Source of the DNA: Tupaia tana
Taxonomy: Eukaryota > Chordata > Mammalia > Scandentia > Tupaiidae
Length of the DNA: 64,000 bases
Reading direction: 5' to 3'
Assembly: GCA_026018925.1 (NCBI GenBank)
Contig: JAKSZU010000009.1
Span: 74,744,041-74,808,040 of the forward strand
Shown: positions 44,041 through 55,348 of the stretch, piece by piece
Layout of the letters: every line of letters begins with the position of its first letter
Numbering within the stretch: position 1 is the first letter of the stretch
Translations under genes and position numbers: made by a program
Notes under the pieces: generated by a model
What the model saw: the letters and a program-made list of their open reading frames with translations, nothing else
What the model was told of the DNA's origin: nothing
Databases searched by the model: none

Positions 44041-44750
44041 TTCATAGTCAGAATATATAAAACTCAAGTAACTTACCTGTAAAAAAAATCTAATTTTAAA
44101 ATGGCTGAATGACCTGAACAGACACACAAATGGCCAAAATACATATGAAAAAATGTTCAACATCTCTTATTTTAAGGGAAATAAAATCAAAAATACAATG
44201 AAATACCACTTAACTCCAATTAGAATGTCCATGTTTAATAAAATAGAGAAAAAGTGCTGGCAAGGCTGTAGTCAAAAAAAGAACACTTTTACACTGCTGG
44301 TGGGAATATAAATTAGAACAATCACTATAGAAAATGATATGGACATTCCTCAAAATTCTAAAAGTAGAAGTACCATATGACTTAGAAATTCCACTACTTG
44401 GTATTTATTGAAGGATAGGAAAATAGCTGGAAAGACATTTGCACATCTATATTTGTTACAGAATTATTCATTATTGCTACGGCCTGGAATCAAACTAAGT
44501 GCACAAGAATGAATGACTGGATTGAGAAACTGTGGCACATATATAGTGTGGAATATTACTTGACCTTAAGAAATAATAAAAGCTGTCATTTGATTTAAAA
44601 ATGGATGAATATAGAAGATTTAAGATTGAAAATAGGTGAATATAGAAGATTTATTGCTAAGCAAAGCAAGCCAGTGAAAGACATACGTTATATGTCACCA
44701 TTCAGTTAAAGACAATTTAATATATACTTCAAAAATAGTCAGTAGAATAT
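44041..44750 (+). mobile_element. L1-E: ORF2 C-terminus
   Basis: Plus-strand ORF2 C-terminal sequence (aaatggccaaaatacatatg, gctggtgggaatataaattag, gtggcacatatatagtgtggaatattac) runs to about 44700. It contains an internal duplication of gaatatagaagattta near 44608-44660. Confidence 0.8.
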
Positions 44751-44756
44751 TTTTTA

Positions 44757-44902
44757 AGAATCATTTATTTAATTTTGTATGTTATTATTATTATTTTTTA
44801 ATTTGACCAGAGAGAGACAGGGGTGGAGGAGTGAGAAAGCAAGCTGCCAGGTCAGCCATGTGGAAATCTAGTGCTTTAACCACCACACCATTTGCCAGCT
44901 CC
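44757..44902 (-). mobile_element. tRNA-derived SINE, short older form
   Basis: T-rich left end, gagagagacaggggtggagg centre, then the head gtgctttaaccaccacaccatttgccagc at the right. No clear target duplication was seen. Confidence 0.75.
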
Positions 44903-45300
44903 ATTTGTTTTTGTTTTTATTTAAATTTAATTATTGTACATATCTACAACATGCAACATGATTTTTTAGCATGTGTACAGTGCATGTTACTCAAGTCAAA
45001 GATATTACCATGTACATCAACAAAAAACTTTCCATTTTTGTGTCTGTTAAATATTTTCATTTTTCTGAACCACTCACTCCCCCCCCCAACTACCCACCTC
45101 TTCTTACACAGTCTTTGGTATTTATGCTTGCGTGTTCTGCTGTTAAACCTTCCAATATTTCAGTTTCTGCCTTAGAGTGCAAACATTCAGTATATATTGA
45201 GTAAGTACATACAATAGCTGTCTTTCATAATCTGGCTTGTTTCATTTTTATTTAAATCTTCTATATTGATCCACGTTGTATCAAGTGGCAGAGTCTCATT
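44903..45300 (-). mobile_element. 5'-truncated L1: 3' UTR and ORF2 end
   Basis: 3' UTR (gtacatatctacaacatgcaacatg...) and the last ORF2 codons (to gtggcagagtctcattg at about 45300). It is a different, older 3' UTR type from L1-A/B. Confidence 0.8.
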
Positions 45301-45755
45301 GTTTTTTTTGTTTGTTTGTTTTTTATTTAAATTTATTTGTTTACATTCATTCATTATACATCATTACAGCATACAAAATGAGATTTTCCATCCAGAGTAC
45401 ACTGTATATTGTCTCAATCAAGCACATCAACATACATGTTATTGTCAACAAATAATTTTCCATTTCTTGTTTCCTGTATGTTTTGCTTTTTTCTCTCCCA
45501 TCCTTGATTCCCTATCTCTTACCTTCTGCCATCTCCCACTCTCTTCCCACACTGTCTCTGGCATCTATGTTTACTTTCTATACTGTTTTCCCCCATATTT
45601 TATTGAATTACTAAAGATCTCAATTAATCTAAATATTTTCATAGCAAACACAGCTGATATATACATTTCCATGAACACAAGTCTAACTTTAGGCATCCTA
45701 TAAAGTAGCACCTAGCTGGGGCTATATATCTTACTGCGGTCATTGAATGGATTTT
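45301..45755 (-). mobile_element. L1 3' UTR, older subfamily
   Basis: T/G-rich start (gtttgtttgttttttatttaaatttatttg) then a complete 3' UTR of the type also seen at 34839-35105 and, on plus, at 59546-60018. Confidence 0.82.
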
Positions 45756-45764
45756 TTTTTCTGA

Positions 45765-45842
45765 AACTTTTTTTTTTTTTTTGTAACTTAATTTACATTC
45801 TTTCCCTAAGCATCATCACAGCATACAAAATGTGATTTCCCG
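45765..45842 (-). mobile_element. L1 3' UTR end fragment
   Basis: T-run then acttaatttacattctttccctaagcatcatcacagcatacaaaatgtgatttcc, the terminal part of the same 3' UTR type. It is cut at the start of the GC-richer tandem repeat. Confidence 0.7.
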
Positions 45843-46065
45843 GGGCCAGGAACTTCGAGGGAGGACTGCCCCCTGTAGCTTCAGCCCCAGGATCCCCAAG
45901 CCATAGACCCCTGTGTCAGCCAGGAACGCCCTCAGTCCTACAGAAACTCCACTCCCATCTTTCAACTCCTGGGCCAGGAACTTCGAGGGAGGACTGCCCC
46001 CCCCCCCCCCCCGTAGCTTCAGCCCAAGGATCCCCAAGCCAGAGACCCCTCTGTCAGCCAGCAAT
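45843..46065 (-). repeat. 128-bp tandem repeat, about 1.7 copies, with poly-C tract
   Basis: The unit gggccaggaacttcgagggaggactgcc begins at 45843 and 45971 (period 128). The second copy holds 16 consecutive C (45997-46012). It is followed by an L1 ORF1 N-terminus on the minus strand. It may be another L1 5' UTR monomer type displaced by rearrangement, but its origin is unknown. Confidence 0.75.
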
Positions 46066-46500
46066 AGTTCTGTTTGATTCTTTTTTAAAGTATGTCATTT
46101 TTCTTTTAGATCTTGCAAGAATTTCCTCACCTCCTGGAACTTGTCAATTTCTTTCTCTTTTTTCTTTTGCAGTTCATTGTCTCTCTTCTCTTCCATCTCT
46201 GTTAGCTTCACCGTTATGAATGTTCTAAATTCTTTATAAGACATTTCCGTATTTTCCATTGAACTGCTTGTGGATGAAGAGGAGTTATTCTTTTCCCTTG
46301 GAGGAGAGGTATTTTCTTGCTTTCCCATATTTCTTGTGGTCCTGTGGTGATTTCTCGTCATCTGATGAATAGTCTGTTTCTTCCTAATTCTTGAAGTTCA
46401 ATTACTCTAGCTTGTTTGCTGAAGGTTGAATTATCAGTAGGAAATCTTCATTTTTTTTTTACCCTGAAATGACTAGTTCACAGAAGCCATGAGGAATCTT
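46066..46500 (-). mobile_element. Old L1 ORF1 N-terminus and 5' UTR fragment
   Basis: An 88-codon open piece (46095-46361) carries the ORF1 N-terminus and coiled coil (KLTEMEEKRDNELQKKKEKE, FQEVRKFLQDLKEK), similar to L1-C ORF1. 5' UTR-like sequence (gaccctgaaatgactagttcacag) follows to 46500. The rest of ORF1 is absent. Confidence 0.8.
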
Positions 46501-46509
46501 CTCTGTTTC

Positions 46510-46935
46510 AAAATTTTTAATTGATTTATTTTTCTTGTTTTTAGAGAGTTGGAAAAGTTTCTTATATATTTGGCATATTATTTTTTATTAAAAGTATGAT
46601 TTTTAATTATGATCTCTCACTCCAAAGCTTGCCTTTCTCTTTGTTGTTTCCTTAACACACAGAAGTTTGAAAATTTGATATAATTTTGCTTATCTATTTT
46701 TGTTGTTGTTGTCTTTTTTTCTTAGGGTCATAGCCAATAACTCTTTGTTAAATCCCATGTTCTAAAGTTTTCTCCTATACTTTCTTTTGTGATTTGATAA
46801 TTCTAGATATTACCTTAGGTCTTTAAACATTTTGCATTAATTGTTGTAAATAGCATAAATTAAGGGTTCAAATTTATTCTTCTGTATATAAATATCCAAT
46901 TTTCCCAACATCACTTGTTAAAGAGATCGTTCTTA
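46510..46935 (-). mobile_element. Old L1M-type ORF2 fragment, minus
   Basis: Sequence such as gggtcatagccaataactctttg, taagggttcaaatttattcttctg and ccaacatcacttgttaaagag is ORF2 thumb-region sequence in the divergent form typical of old L1M elements. Confidence 0.75.
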
Positions 46936-47805
46936 CAGCTAATTGATTTTAGACAAAAGTGTAACCTAACCTCTTTAAAAAATCATGTTGGAACAACTGG
47001 ATAACTACACATGAAAATAATAAAGTTGGACTCTTACATTACTCCATTTTCAAAGATTAACTCAAACTGGATCAATAACTTAAAATAAAAGAAATTAACT
47101 ATAAAACTAATAAGTGAATATAGAAGTAAATCTTCATGACTTCAGATATGATAATTAATTCCTAAATTTTACACCAAATGCAAAACAATAAAAGATAATT
47201 TGGACTTTCTAAAAGTTAAAAATTTTTGTGAATCGGAGCACATTACCAAGAACGTAGAAGGCAACGTATAGAAAGGGAAAAAATACAAAATACTTGCAAA
47301 TAATATATTTGATTATGTTTACTAGCTAGAATATATTTAAAAACTCTTACAATGTTACATAAAAAAGACAAAAAGATATTTTAAAATGGCAAGGGGTTTG
47401 AATAGAGATTTCTCCAAAAAAGATCAAAGGTGTCCAACAGGCACATGCAAGACAGCCATATTATTGGTCATTTAGGCAATTCAAACAAACCACAATGAGA
47501 TGCCACTTCATAAAACTTAGTACAACTATAAAAGAAAAAAATCCGGAAATTAACAATCAAGGTTATAAAGAAATAGAAACACTTATACATTGGTGTGAAT
47601 ATAAACTGACACAGCTATTGTGGAAAACAGTTTATCTATTTCTCAAAAAGTTAAATAGAATTGACTTATAACCCAGCCATTCCACTTCAAGGAGAAATAA
47701 AAATAAATGTTCACACAGAAAACTGTATGTGTATATTACTAGCAGCATTACTCATTAGAGCCAAAAGATGGAAATAAACCAAATGTTGATCAATAGATGA
47801 ATGGT
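46936..47805 (+). mobile_element. Old L1M-type ORF2 fragment, plus
   Basis: Plus-strand ORF2 thumb to C-terminus (aattgattttagacaaaag, cacaatgagatgccacttcata, tggtgtgaatataaactg, caatagatgaatgg). It starts at nearly the same ORF2 position as the minus fragment at its left, so the two lie head to head. Confidence 0.8.
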
Positions 47806-48272
47806 ACTACTGGAAGTTCAATCTAGAACCTACTTCTTCAGCCCTTGGAAGCTCTCATATAAATTTATTTTCAAGTATTTTTTTCTGATCAAAATATTTG
47901 GAGTACCTAAAATACCATTCTTAACCCTAACTGACAAAATTTTGCTATTACTAACAATGTATTAAGCTTTTTACATTTCTAAATTAGGTAAAATTTATGT
48001 ACAATAGAGTCTATATGTTTAATTTATGATTTTTCAAGTTTTTTTTAAACATTGTTATTTTTATACTAAAAATATCAGGGTATAAAACTGAAAAGCTAAA
48101 CTAATTTTAATCATACACAATCTTGATCTCAAAAGGGAAATGCACAAGATTGTTATCTCTGTGTGGCTATATGATAAATTTTAAATTATTTTACACATTT
48201 TTGTATTTTTGAAGTTTCTTGCTAGAAACATATTTTCTTATATTGCTTATTGAATTGAAAATTAAACTTAAG
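47806..48272. other. Unassigned AT-rich sequence
   Basis: About 465 bp with no recognised repeat or coding signal. Confidence 0.5.
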
Positions 48273-48525
48273 GCTAGCCCCGCAGTATAGCGACTAAGTT
48301 CGCTGAATCCCACACGGCCAATCATGGTTTAACTCTCAGCTCCAGTGGCTAGAAAAACAGGTCAAGCACATGTGTGTGCATGCTCATCTTCCTGAGAGGA
48401 ATAAGAAGTGAAAGAAGGATGGTGGTATAATGCCCCACTGGAGGGAGGGAAATTTTCTCTCTTTTTCTCTCTCTCTCTTGTGCACTTACTCTCTGCCAAT
48501 CAGAAGAAGAAAAGTAAACAAAAGA
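48273..48525 (+). mobile_element. tRNA-derived SINE, diverged plus-strand copy
   Basis: Starts ggctagccccgcagtatagcg, has a B-box-like ggtttaactctc, the long-form centre (catgctcatcttcctgagagg) and a CT-rich 3' part before an A-rich tail. Older than most long-form copies. Confidence 0.8.
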
Positions 48526-50137
48526 AAAAGAGAAATTTAGTCAATAGTGAAAAGAAAATATAACTGGACTTAATTTTGAAATCAGAAAAAATGAGTTTTA
48601 CTAAATTAAATATCAAATAATTTGGCCCCATTTTAGTTCTGTAAGTTAAATTGTTTGATTTTTAAGCCAATATAAGTAGTGGCTAGTAATTCTAGGAACA
48701 ATTGCAATGAAGAAATACGTTCTTTGGAGAATAGTCAAAATCCTTTATGGAAATCTTTATTTTTAAGACATAATTCATACACAGACACCACCTTCCCTAG
48801 ACATGGATGTAAACAATTTATACTCCACTTTGATAGTCTGACTCATTGTCACATTTTAATTATTCAAAGGTTTCTATGCATTGAATTTTATTGAAGATAC
48901 AAGCTTTAAAAAAATCATTGGTATTTTGAAAATATAAAGCTGAGGTGATACATGTTCAGGTGCTAATTTATTTACATCAATTAATTTCAGGCCTCTGATG
49001 TAAAGCAATTAGTATTTAACACTTAATGGAGTCACTATCTGTCAGATTAGCTTCTAGGAATGCTTGTCACTACTACAGAACTAGAGACCAAAACTTTGCT
49101 AACAAAAGTAGCAGAATTAATGGAGCAAAGAGCATAGATAATGACTTTATGTGGAACACACAGTACTGAAACAGGCAGATCACTTTGTCCAAAAAATAAA
49201 GATATCAGAGAGTCAACTACCTTAACATCCTTAAAATGAGTATAGACAATAGTGTTTTTTTTTTAAAAAAAAAGATAATTGTAATAATTAAAAATCATGT
49301 TATAAGTCATGTAAACCTTCTTATCCAGTGGCTAGATGACCTAGTATGCAAATAGATATATCCTACTAGAATTTCAAATGGCTATTTCTAATGGCATGAT
49401 ATATACACACAGGGAGAGGTTAGGGGTTCAATTATCACATATAAGTCAGAGAAAAGAACACATAGTGTTCACACTAAAGAATCACACTACCAATTTCCAA
49501 ATGTCATTAGTGGTGGGAACAATAATCTTAGAGGTAGATTAGTGTTAAAAATGTGCTTGGGTTTAGAAAATACAACTGATGGTTAAAAATTTATCAACAA
49601 GTGATGTAGGCAGATACCTTTTATGAATGTACAACATAACCCCATGAATATTTCTTAATGATCAGTAAAGGCTAAAAAGCTTTAATCAGGTTGCTAGAGA
49701 AATAGAATTAACATGTAATTTGACTTCTTAAGATGTGTATATTTTGTATAATTTATTGTAATATACTGAAAATTTTTCATTAAAATTTGGACTATTTTCA
49801 TTCAACATTATTATGTTGAATAACTATAGCTATTTTTCTTTCTACTTTTGCAATGTAGGGCAGAAAAAGAAAGAGTATCTTATAAAATTGATCTGAAAGA
49901 TAAGAGTACGCACATCAGGACCTTTTTTGGGGAGGGGGGTGTCTTTCAGTTCTAGTTTGAGCTGTGCACAAGTTTACCTTTAAGAAATCTTGTGAGTTGG
50001 TTGTCTTTGAATAACTAGCTTTGTGCCAGAATAAGACTTAAAAAATTAGCAGCTATTGACAGTGTTGAACTTAGTTTCTCGTAACTAATGTAATACAAAA
50101 ATATAAGCTAATTTTTAGAATATATTTAGAAAGAGTC

Positions 50138-50280
50138 TTAGTCTAAAATTACCTGGTATGGTTGTATAAGATGCAGTTTTCTGGTACCATCCCAGACCTA
50201 AGAAATTAGAATATCTGGGGTTAGGTCCAGAAATCTCCACATTAAACAAGTACAGCAGATAATTTTGACATATGTAATTA
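50138..50280 (+). mobile_element. hAT-Charlie MER5-like DNA transposon fragment
   Basis: The string ccatcccagacctaagaaattagaatatctggggttaggtccag and the following aatctccacattaaacaagt match the pattern of MER5/Charlie elements (gacctactgaatcagaatctctggggg...aacaagctccc). Assignment is by recalled pattern. Confidence 0.65.
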
Positions 50281-50404
50281 TCATTTCAAAATTACTGTAT
50301 AGTGCTGGACCCCTAATCCACATGGGCAGTAAGATGGATATCTATCTGGAAACACCAAAACACAAATAGTTCTTGAGGTAATGAATGAATTTTACATATA
50401 TAAT

Positions 50405-50545
50405 ATCAGACTAATTATTTCATTTACAAACCAAGAATTAAGAATTAGTTAATTAGTTGTGTAAATTTATTGGCAGTGGGATTGAGAACAAGAACCTGAT
50501 TGGTTTGGCTCCAGATGCAATGCTCTTTCTGTGACAATGATGCGA
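50405..50545 (+). mobile_element. MIR-like ancient SINE
   Basis: Core order resembles MIR: catttacaaaccaagaatt (gaggaaactgagg position), then ttggcagtgggattgagaacaagaacctg and ggctccagatgcaatgctcttt (the actccagagcccatgctctt position). Confidence 0.55.
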
Positions 50546-51974
50546 AATAGATGAGAATGTAGTTTGAAAGTAGTAAATGTATATAGTAAAAAAAAATTGC
50601 AGAAGGACAAAATGATGCAGATTAGTAGCTTTTCTGATTTTTCAGTATGTATGTTGCAGAAAAGGATTCACAGCCTCTGAGAATTCTAGACTTCTCTTTG
50701 GATAATGCAGGGCCTGTACTATAAATCAAAATAACTTTGAAGTCTTAAATTCAGAGATCTTTTATGCTAACAATTCATAGCTACAAATGTTTTCATTAAA
50801 AAATCATATTTTACTATTTTTAATACTGTGGCAGTTTATGTATAGCTGTCTCATTAAGGAACTTGTGAAACAATTATATCAACTAGTCATAAAGACATTT
50901 TAATGTTAACCAAACACTTATGCATTTTTTCTATAATATGTACTGCAAAGACAATGGCTTATTAGTAAAGTATTGTAATCTGATTGTGAGCTTTAACCTC
51001 CACATACTTGAAAACACAACATTGTACAGTCTAATTAGCATTAAAACCAGAACAGATCCAACCAATGAAACACCAAACCTGGCTTCGTGTCCAACAGGAG
51101 CTAAAATTGAATGCTTCACTGAAAATCATACCTCACCCTTCCCCCAGTGAACTTAATTGTGCAACACTATACTAAGGAAGAAAATGTCTTCCTGACCTCA
51201 GCTAGTGATCAGTCCATGCCTTAAAGCATAAGGATTAATAGTCCTTGTAATTTTATCCTAGCTAGTGTGCCTGCAGAGCTTTTACTAATTCATATATATC
51301 TAACCCCCTTTTAAGTCTTGCTAAGATTCAATAATATCATATAGTAATGTTTTCCACAGGTCATGGGGATATTTCCCAGCACTATAGATGATAGAAGCTG
51401 GTTCTCTATTTGGGGAAATAAACAAAAGTGAGAAATTAAAATAACTTTTAAAATGCAACAGAACAACAAGAAAACTATGAGCTATTTTTTGATCACTTAG
51501 GATGTGACTTTGCTTTGTATTCAGAAAGTATTAGGCTTTAGACTTTTTTTTTAATTAGAGAAGGTTATTACTAAAAGGAAGCCTTTTGTTTAATAATAGT
51601 CAATGAAATGTTCGATGACTTCCCCCTTGCACACACAAGATTTTAATTATACAGTGAGTGATGTTGCTTAAACATTAAAAAATTCCTGATTTTAATATAT
51701 TTTCCTCAAATTATTCCTCTTTCTCCATATGAAAACTGTCCATAGCTATTTTTCTTTTATAACACGTTCTGGACATTGTTCCTTGACAGGAATATATGGC
51801 CCAATGGATTTCATCTCTGACTATCCTTATGCAAACATAAATTTAATAAATATTATTCAGATTCTTAGTGTAATAGTATAGCTCCTGTTTCCTCAAAAAA
51901 CATTGTGATAATTACCCTTAAAGTGAAAAATCTACAGTATTTCAGTGGACATAGAATGTTAACACTTTTAAGCA

Positions 51975-52110
51975 GAAAAAGACTCATAAAAAAGATTCCA
52001 CATCTACTTTCTATCCCTATGCAAGGATACCCTCTATAGACTCTCAGAAAGTTTCCTGACCTGTGCTTGAACACCTCAGTGAATGGTAGTTCACTGAAAC
52101 AGTCCACTGT
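51975..52110 (-). mobile_element. Possible ancient CR1/L3-like LINE 3' fragment
   Basis: The minus strand reads cactgaggtgttcaagcaca... then gagggtatccttgcatagggat, similar to the 3' ends of ancient CR1-clade LINEs. Weak by-eye similarity only. Confidence 0.3.
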
Positions 52111-52344
52111 AGCATTTTAGTTAGTCAAATATTTACTGACCATCAGCTCTTGGAAGAGTGTCAAATGACTAAAAGCCTATCTCGATTACTCATGGAAACT
52201 GACACGCATAATGCTTTCATGCAAAGGTGAATATGAGTAATAATATTTTTAACACAAACAAAATGCTTGTGGAGCTATTGTTCAAGGAGAGAGTTCAGGA
52301 AATATAAGTCATTTTTTGCCATTTATTTATCTATTTCTCCCATT

Positions 52345-52560
52345 TGTGTGCACATATAAGAGAGAGAGAGAAAAACAAAGAAAGACAGACAGAAAAAGGG
52401 ACAGGATGCCCTAACAGGGTCATTAGACCACAATCCATCCCTAGCCTCAGTCAGCCAGTATCATGAGCATGCGCCCATGCCCAGAAAGTGGAGGGAAGCC
52501 CTGGAACATGAATATAGGAACTTCCCCTGTGGGTCAAATTGCATTATGTCACTAGTGAGG
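52345..52560 (-). mobile_element. Old SINE-like copy
   Basis: GA-rich block (agagagagagagaaaaacaaagaaagacagacag) and a centre with atcatgagcatgcgcccatgc. Related to 31480-31690. It appears to be an older tRNA-derived SINE subfamily. Confidence 0.55.
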
Positions 52561-52589
52561 GAATAAGACCACAGATGAGTTTGTATCTT

Positions 52590-52917
52590 TCCATAGTGTC
52601 AGACTTTATTGTATAGTGTAAAATTTAACATAAAAATACAATCAAGTCAAGGGATGAGAACAACTCTGAACGTGAAGAGCCAGTCATGGGTCTCAATGTC
52701 CCAAGTGTTGGCCCTTGAAGGGAGTGAGCCAGTCCAATTTATCCCTGGAGGTTTTGTGAAGGATCTGGGGATGTGCACTGAGGCCAGGAGAGAGGTAATG
52801 AGTCTCAGGTGCCAAGGTCCACAAATCTCTCAGAGTGACTGGGAGTGATGTAATAGTGCCAAGATTGAATAGCAAGGTGGCACTGATGAGGACTCCTATT
52901 CTGTGCCAAGGTGGACA
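52590..52917 (-). mobile_element. Tentative LTR-like fragment
   Basis: Non-L1, non-SINE sequence of moderate GC. A minus-strand caataaagtctgacac near its left end resembles an LTR polyadenylation region. It may continue at 53469-53620 beyond two SINEs. No family was recognised. Confidence 0.3.
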
Positions 52918-53194
52918 CAGTTTATTTTTTGATTTTGTTTTGTTTTCACCATAGGGCATGTGCACTCGCCAGAGAGTGTCAGAGAGACACAGAGGAAGAG
53001 ATAAAGTGAGAAATCACCCTTTACAGGTGATGGCCAGACAGCAATTCCTTCTCCTCCATTCTCCTCTTGGGATATTGGGCATACTTGCACATGAACCTGA
53101 AGTGATTTTCAACCCACTGGGTCCAGAATTCAAACAGTGGTTGGCCATGTGGGAGTTCAGTGCCTTAACCACCACACCACCATCTGCTGGCCCC
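52918..53194 (-). mobile_element. tRNA-derived SINE, long form
   Basis: T-rich left end (tttattttttgattttgttttg), then the body (accatagggcatgtgcactcgcc), with a right end ccatctgctggcccc. It directly abuts the next SINE. Confidence 0.88.
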
Positions 53195-53468
53195 AAGAGG
53201 TTTTTTTTATTTTTTTTAATAAAAGAGATTTTTGCTATAGGACACATGCATACACTGGAGAGACAGAGAGAGACAGAGAGACAGAAAGTAAGAAATCACC
53301 CTCTAGGGAGGATGGCCACACTGCAATCCTTTCTTTATTCTCCTCACAGAATTTTGGGCATACATGCACATGCACCCAGAGTGAGTTTTAAGTTGCCAAT
53401 CTTAGACTTGAACTACAGTAGACTACACGGGCGTCCAGTGACATAACCATTGTGCCATCTGCTGGTCC
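53195..53468 (-). mobile_element. tRNA-derived SINE, long form (second of a tandem pair)
   Basis: A T-rich run is followed by gctataggacacatgcatacactgg and a head at the right ending ccatctgctggtccc. Same orientation as its left neighbour. Confidence 0.88.
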
Positions 53469-54725
53469 CCTGAGAATTTCTTAGAGTAGCACCTGTGTTT
53501 AAGATTAGCACATGGGAAGTCTGACTATCTCAGCTTGAGTAGACCAGCACATCTGTAGTTATCAGGTTTGGGCATCCCTGTTATTCCCTTTCAGTTTGGC
53601 AGACAGAGAGAGGAATTGGGATGTACATGTCACACATTTTATTAGTCAATACAGTTTTTCATTACTGAATCCATTCTTTGTAACATAGTGTTCTCTACAC
53701 ATTACCACTGTACCACCATCTACCCTGGGTTAGCTTTTTGGAGAAGGTGGGCTTGAAGTGAGGTATTCATTATAAGGAACAGAGAATCACTGAAATTAAC
53801 TAAAAATTAAGGGTGTGCTATTTACACTAAAATGGATAAACAGACTAACATAGAAAAGTCAGGCCAACCAAGAATCAACTCAAGGGTCTAGCTATTTTTT
53901 CAAATTTTCTAAGGAGCCAGTTGGTCCTGATGTCTTACAGCCTATCTTCTCTTAGTCTAATTGCTATCCTTTTTTTCCTTCCCTCTCAATTAACCAAATA
54001 TGTGCCCACTTAGTTTCTACCCACACCTAACTTCATCTTGCATATGGTTTATAGAAGTACTTCCTGTTTACTTCTTCCTCTGCTAATACTTTTCTCCTTA
54101 TTGCAAACTGGAACATCAGATTTTGGTCAGGTTTATCTTTATCTGATTGGCCATATGACATAGGTTGATGAACAGATTATATATAATAGGACATTGCTAT
54201 GTTCAAGTGGGAAAAAGAGGAGAAGAGCAGGGTCACTTGACACAATATAGGGCAGTGGTTATGACCCAGACAATTTCTCTTAAAAGTGATATGTTTGAAA
54301 ATCAGACAGTTAAAAGTTTAGCCTGTCCAGTGAAATATAGTGGTAAATACAACTGGAAAGATAGATTGACATTAAATTATATTAGCCATTAAATGTTAGT
54401 CTAACAAACATAGGCTTTATTCTGAATATGAAAGAAAGATTTCTTTTTTTTTATTAATGTGAATCATAACAACATTAGATAGTGTTTACTAGCAATGACT
54501 ACACTAATGATCTATTCTACTTTGTGAGTGGTAATTCATTGCACATTATTAGGAAGTTAGCTCTGCAGCAATAAGGCATGATTTGGAGAAAGAACTACAG
54601 ATGGGAATGAGATGCAGTTAGAAAACTGCAGTAGTTTGAACACTAAGAAACATGAGTACCTAAACCAGGCCACCAGCAAAACAGCAATAAACTGAAACAA
54701 GTGACTTTGTAATTAGATATAATAA
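53469..54725. other. Unassigned sequence
   Basis: About 1.25 kb with no recognisable gene or firmly identifiable repeat. A degenerate SINE-head-like end (accactgtaccaccatctaccctgg near 53700) may mark an old insertion. Confidence 0.4.
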
Positions 54726-54741
54726 GATTACTTGACTTAAC

Positions 54742-55024
54742 GAGGGACCAGCAGATGATGTAATGGTTACATCACTGAACTCCCACATACTTGACAGCAG
54801 TTTGAGTCCTGGACCCAGAAGCGTAAAACTCATGCTGGGTGTCTGCAAGTGTATGCCCAAGATTCTGAGAAGAGAATGGAAGAAAAGGTATGGTGTCATG
54901 GTCATCCCCCCACAGGGTGATTTCTCGCTTTCTGTCTCTCCAGCAAGCATACTCGCCCTATAGCAAAAATGTTTCTCTCTTAAAAAAGAAAGAAACAAAG
55001 AAAGGAAATAAAAAGAAAAAAAAA
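54742..55024 (+). mobile_element. tRNA-derived SINE, long form
   Basis: gagggaccagcagatgatgtaatgg head and an A-rich AAAGAAA-type tail. The flanks ttacttgacttaa (about 54728-54740) and taattgacttaat (about 55028-55040) form a target duplication. Confidence 0.9.
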
Positions 55025-55096
55025 GAGTAATTGACTTAATGTGAAGAAAGAGTGAAAGATATCTCTAAGATATTGCTCTTAAGAGGATTCCCTGGG

Positions 55097-55348
55097 TGGG
55101 ACCAGCAGTTAGCATAATGGCTAGGTCGCTAAATAGGTCACCTACTCTCATGTAGGTGACCACAATTCTAGTCCGGGACCCTGCAGCTTAAACTCAGGCC
55201 GGGCGTGTGTGCATGCGTGACCAAGATCCTGAGAGGAGAATGGAGGAGAAGGGAATTTGGCGTGGCCATCCCTCCTGAGGTGTGATTTCTCACTTTCTGT
55301 CTGTCTTTCTGGTGAGTGCACGTGACCTATAGAAAGAAAAAAAAAAAA
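55097..55348 (+). mobile_element. tRNA-derived SINE, long form, with local head duplication
   Basis: Target duplication aggattccctggg (55084-55096) and aggcttccctggg (55349-55361), 12/13. The head carries an extra segment (gctaaataggtcacctactctcatgtaggtgacc), a small internal duplication of the gtaggtgacc part. Confidence 0.92.

Larger units (their letters stand above)
48526..52340. other. Low-repeat AT-rich region
   Basis: About 3.8 kb without L1 or SINE insertions, apart from ancient MER5-, MIR- and possible CR1-like pieces. Open frames of up to 80 codons (48679-48894, 50920-51150, 51865-52107) have no recognisable homology and no sign of selection that can be read by eye. No exon can be supported. 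Confidence 0.6.

Noticed and set aside
46936-47805. Simple twin-priming 5' inversion together with 46510-46935
   Set aside because: The inverted piece overlaps the same ORF2 region rather than lying upstream of it.
51865-52107. 80-codon minus-strand open frame as an exon
   Set aside because: No known domain; part resembles an ancient LINE tail, and no splice-site arrangement was convincing.
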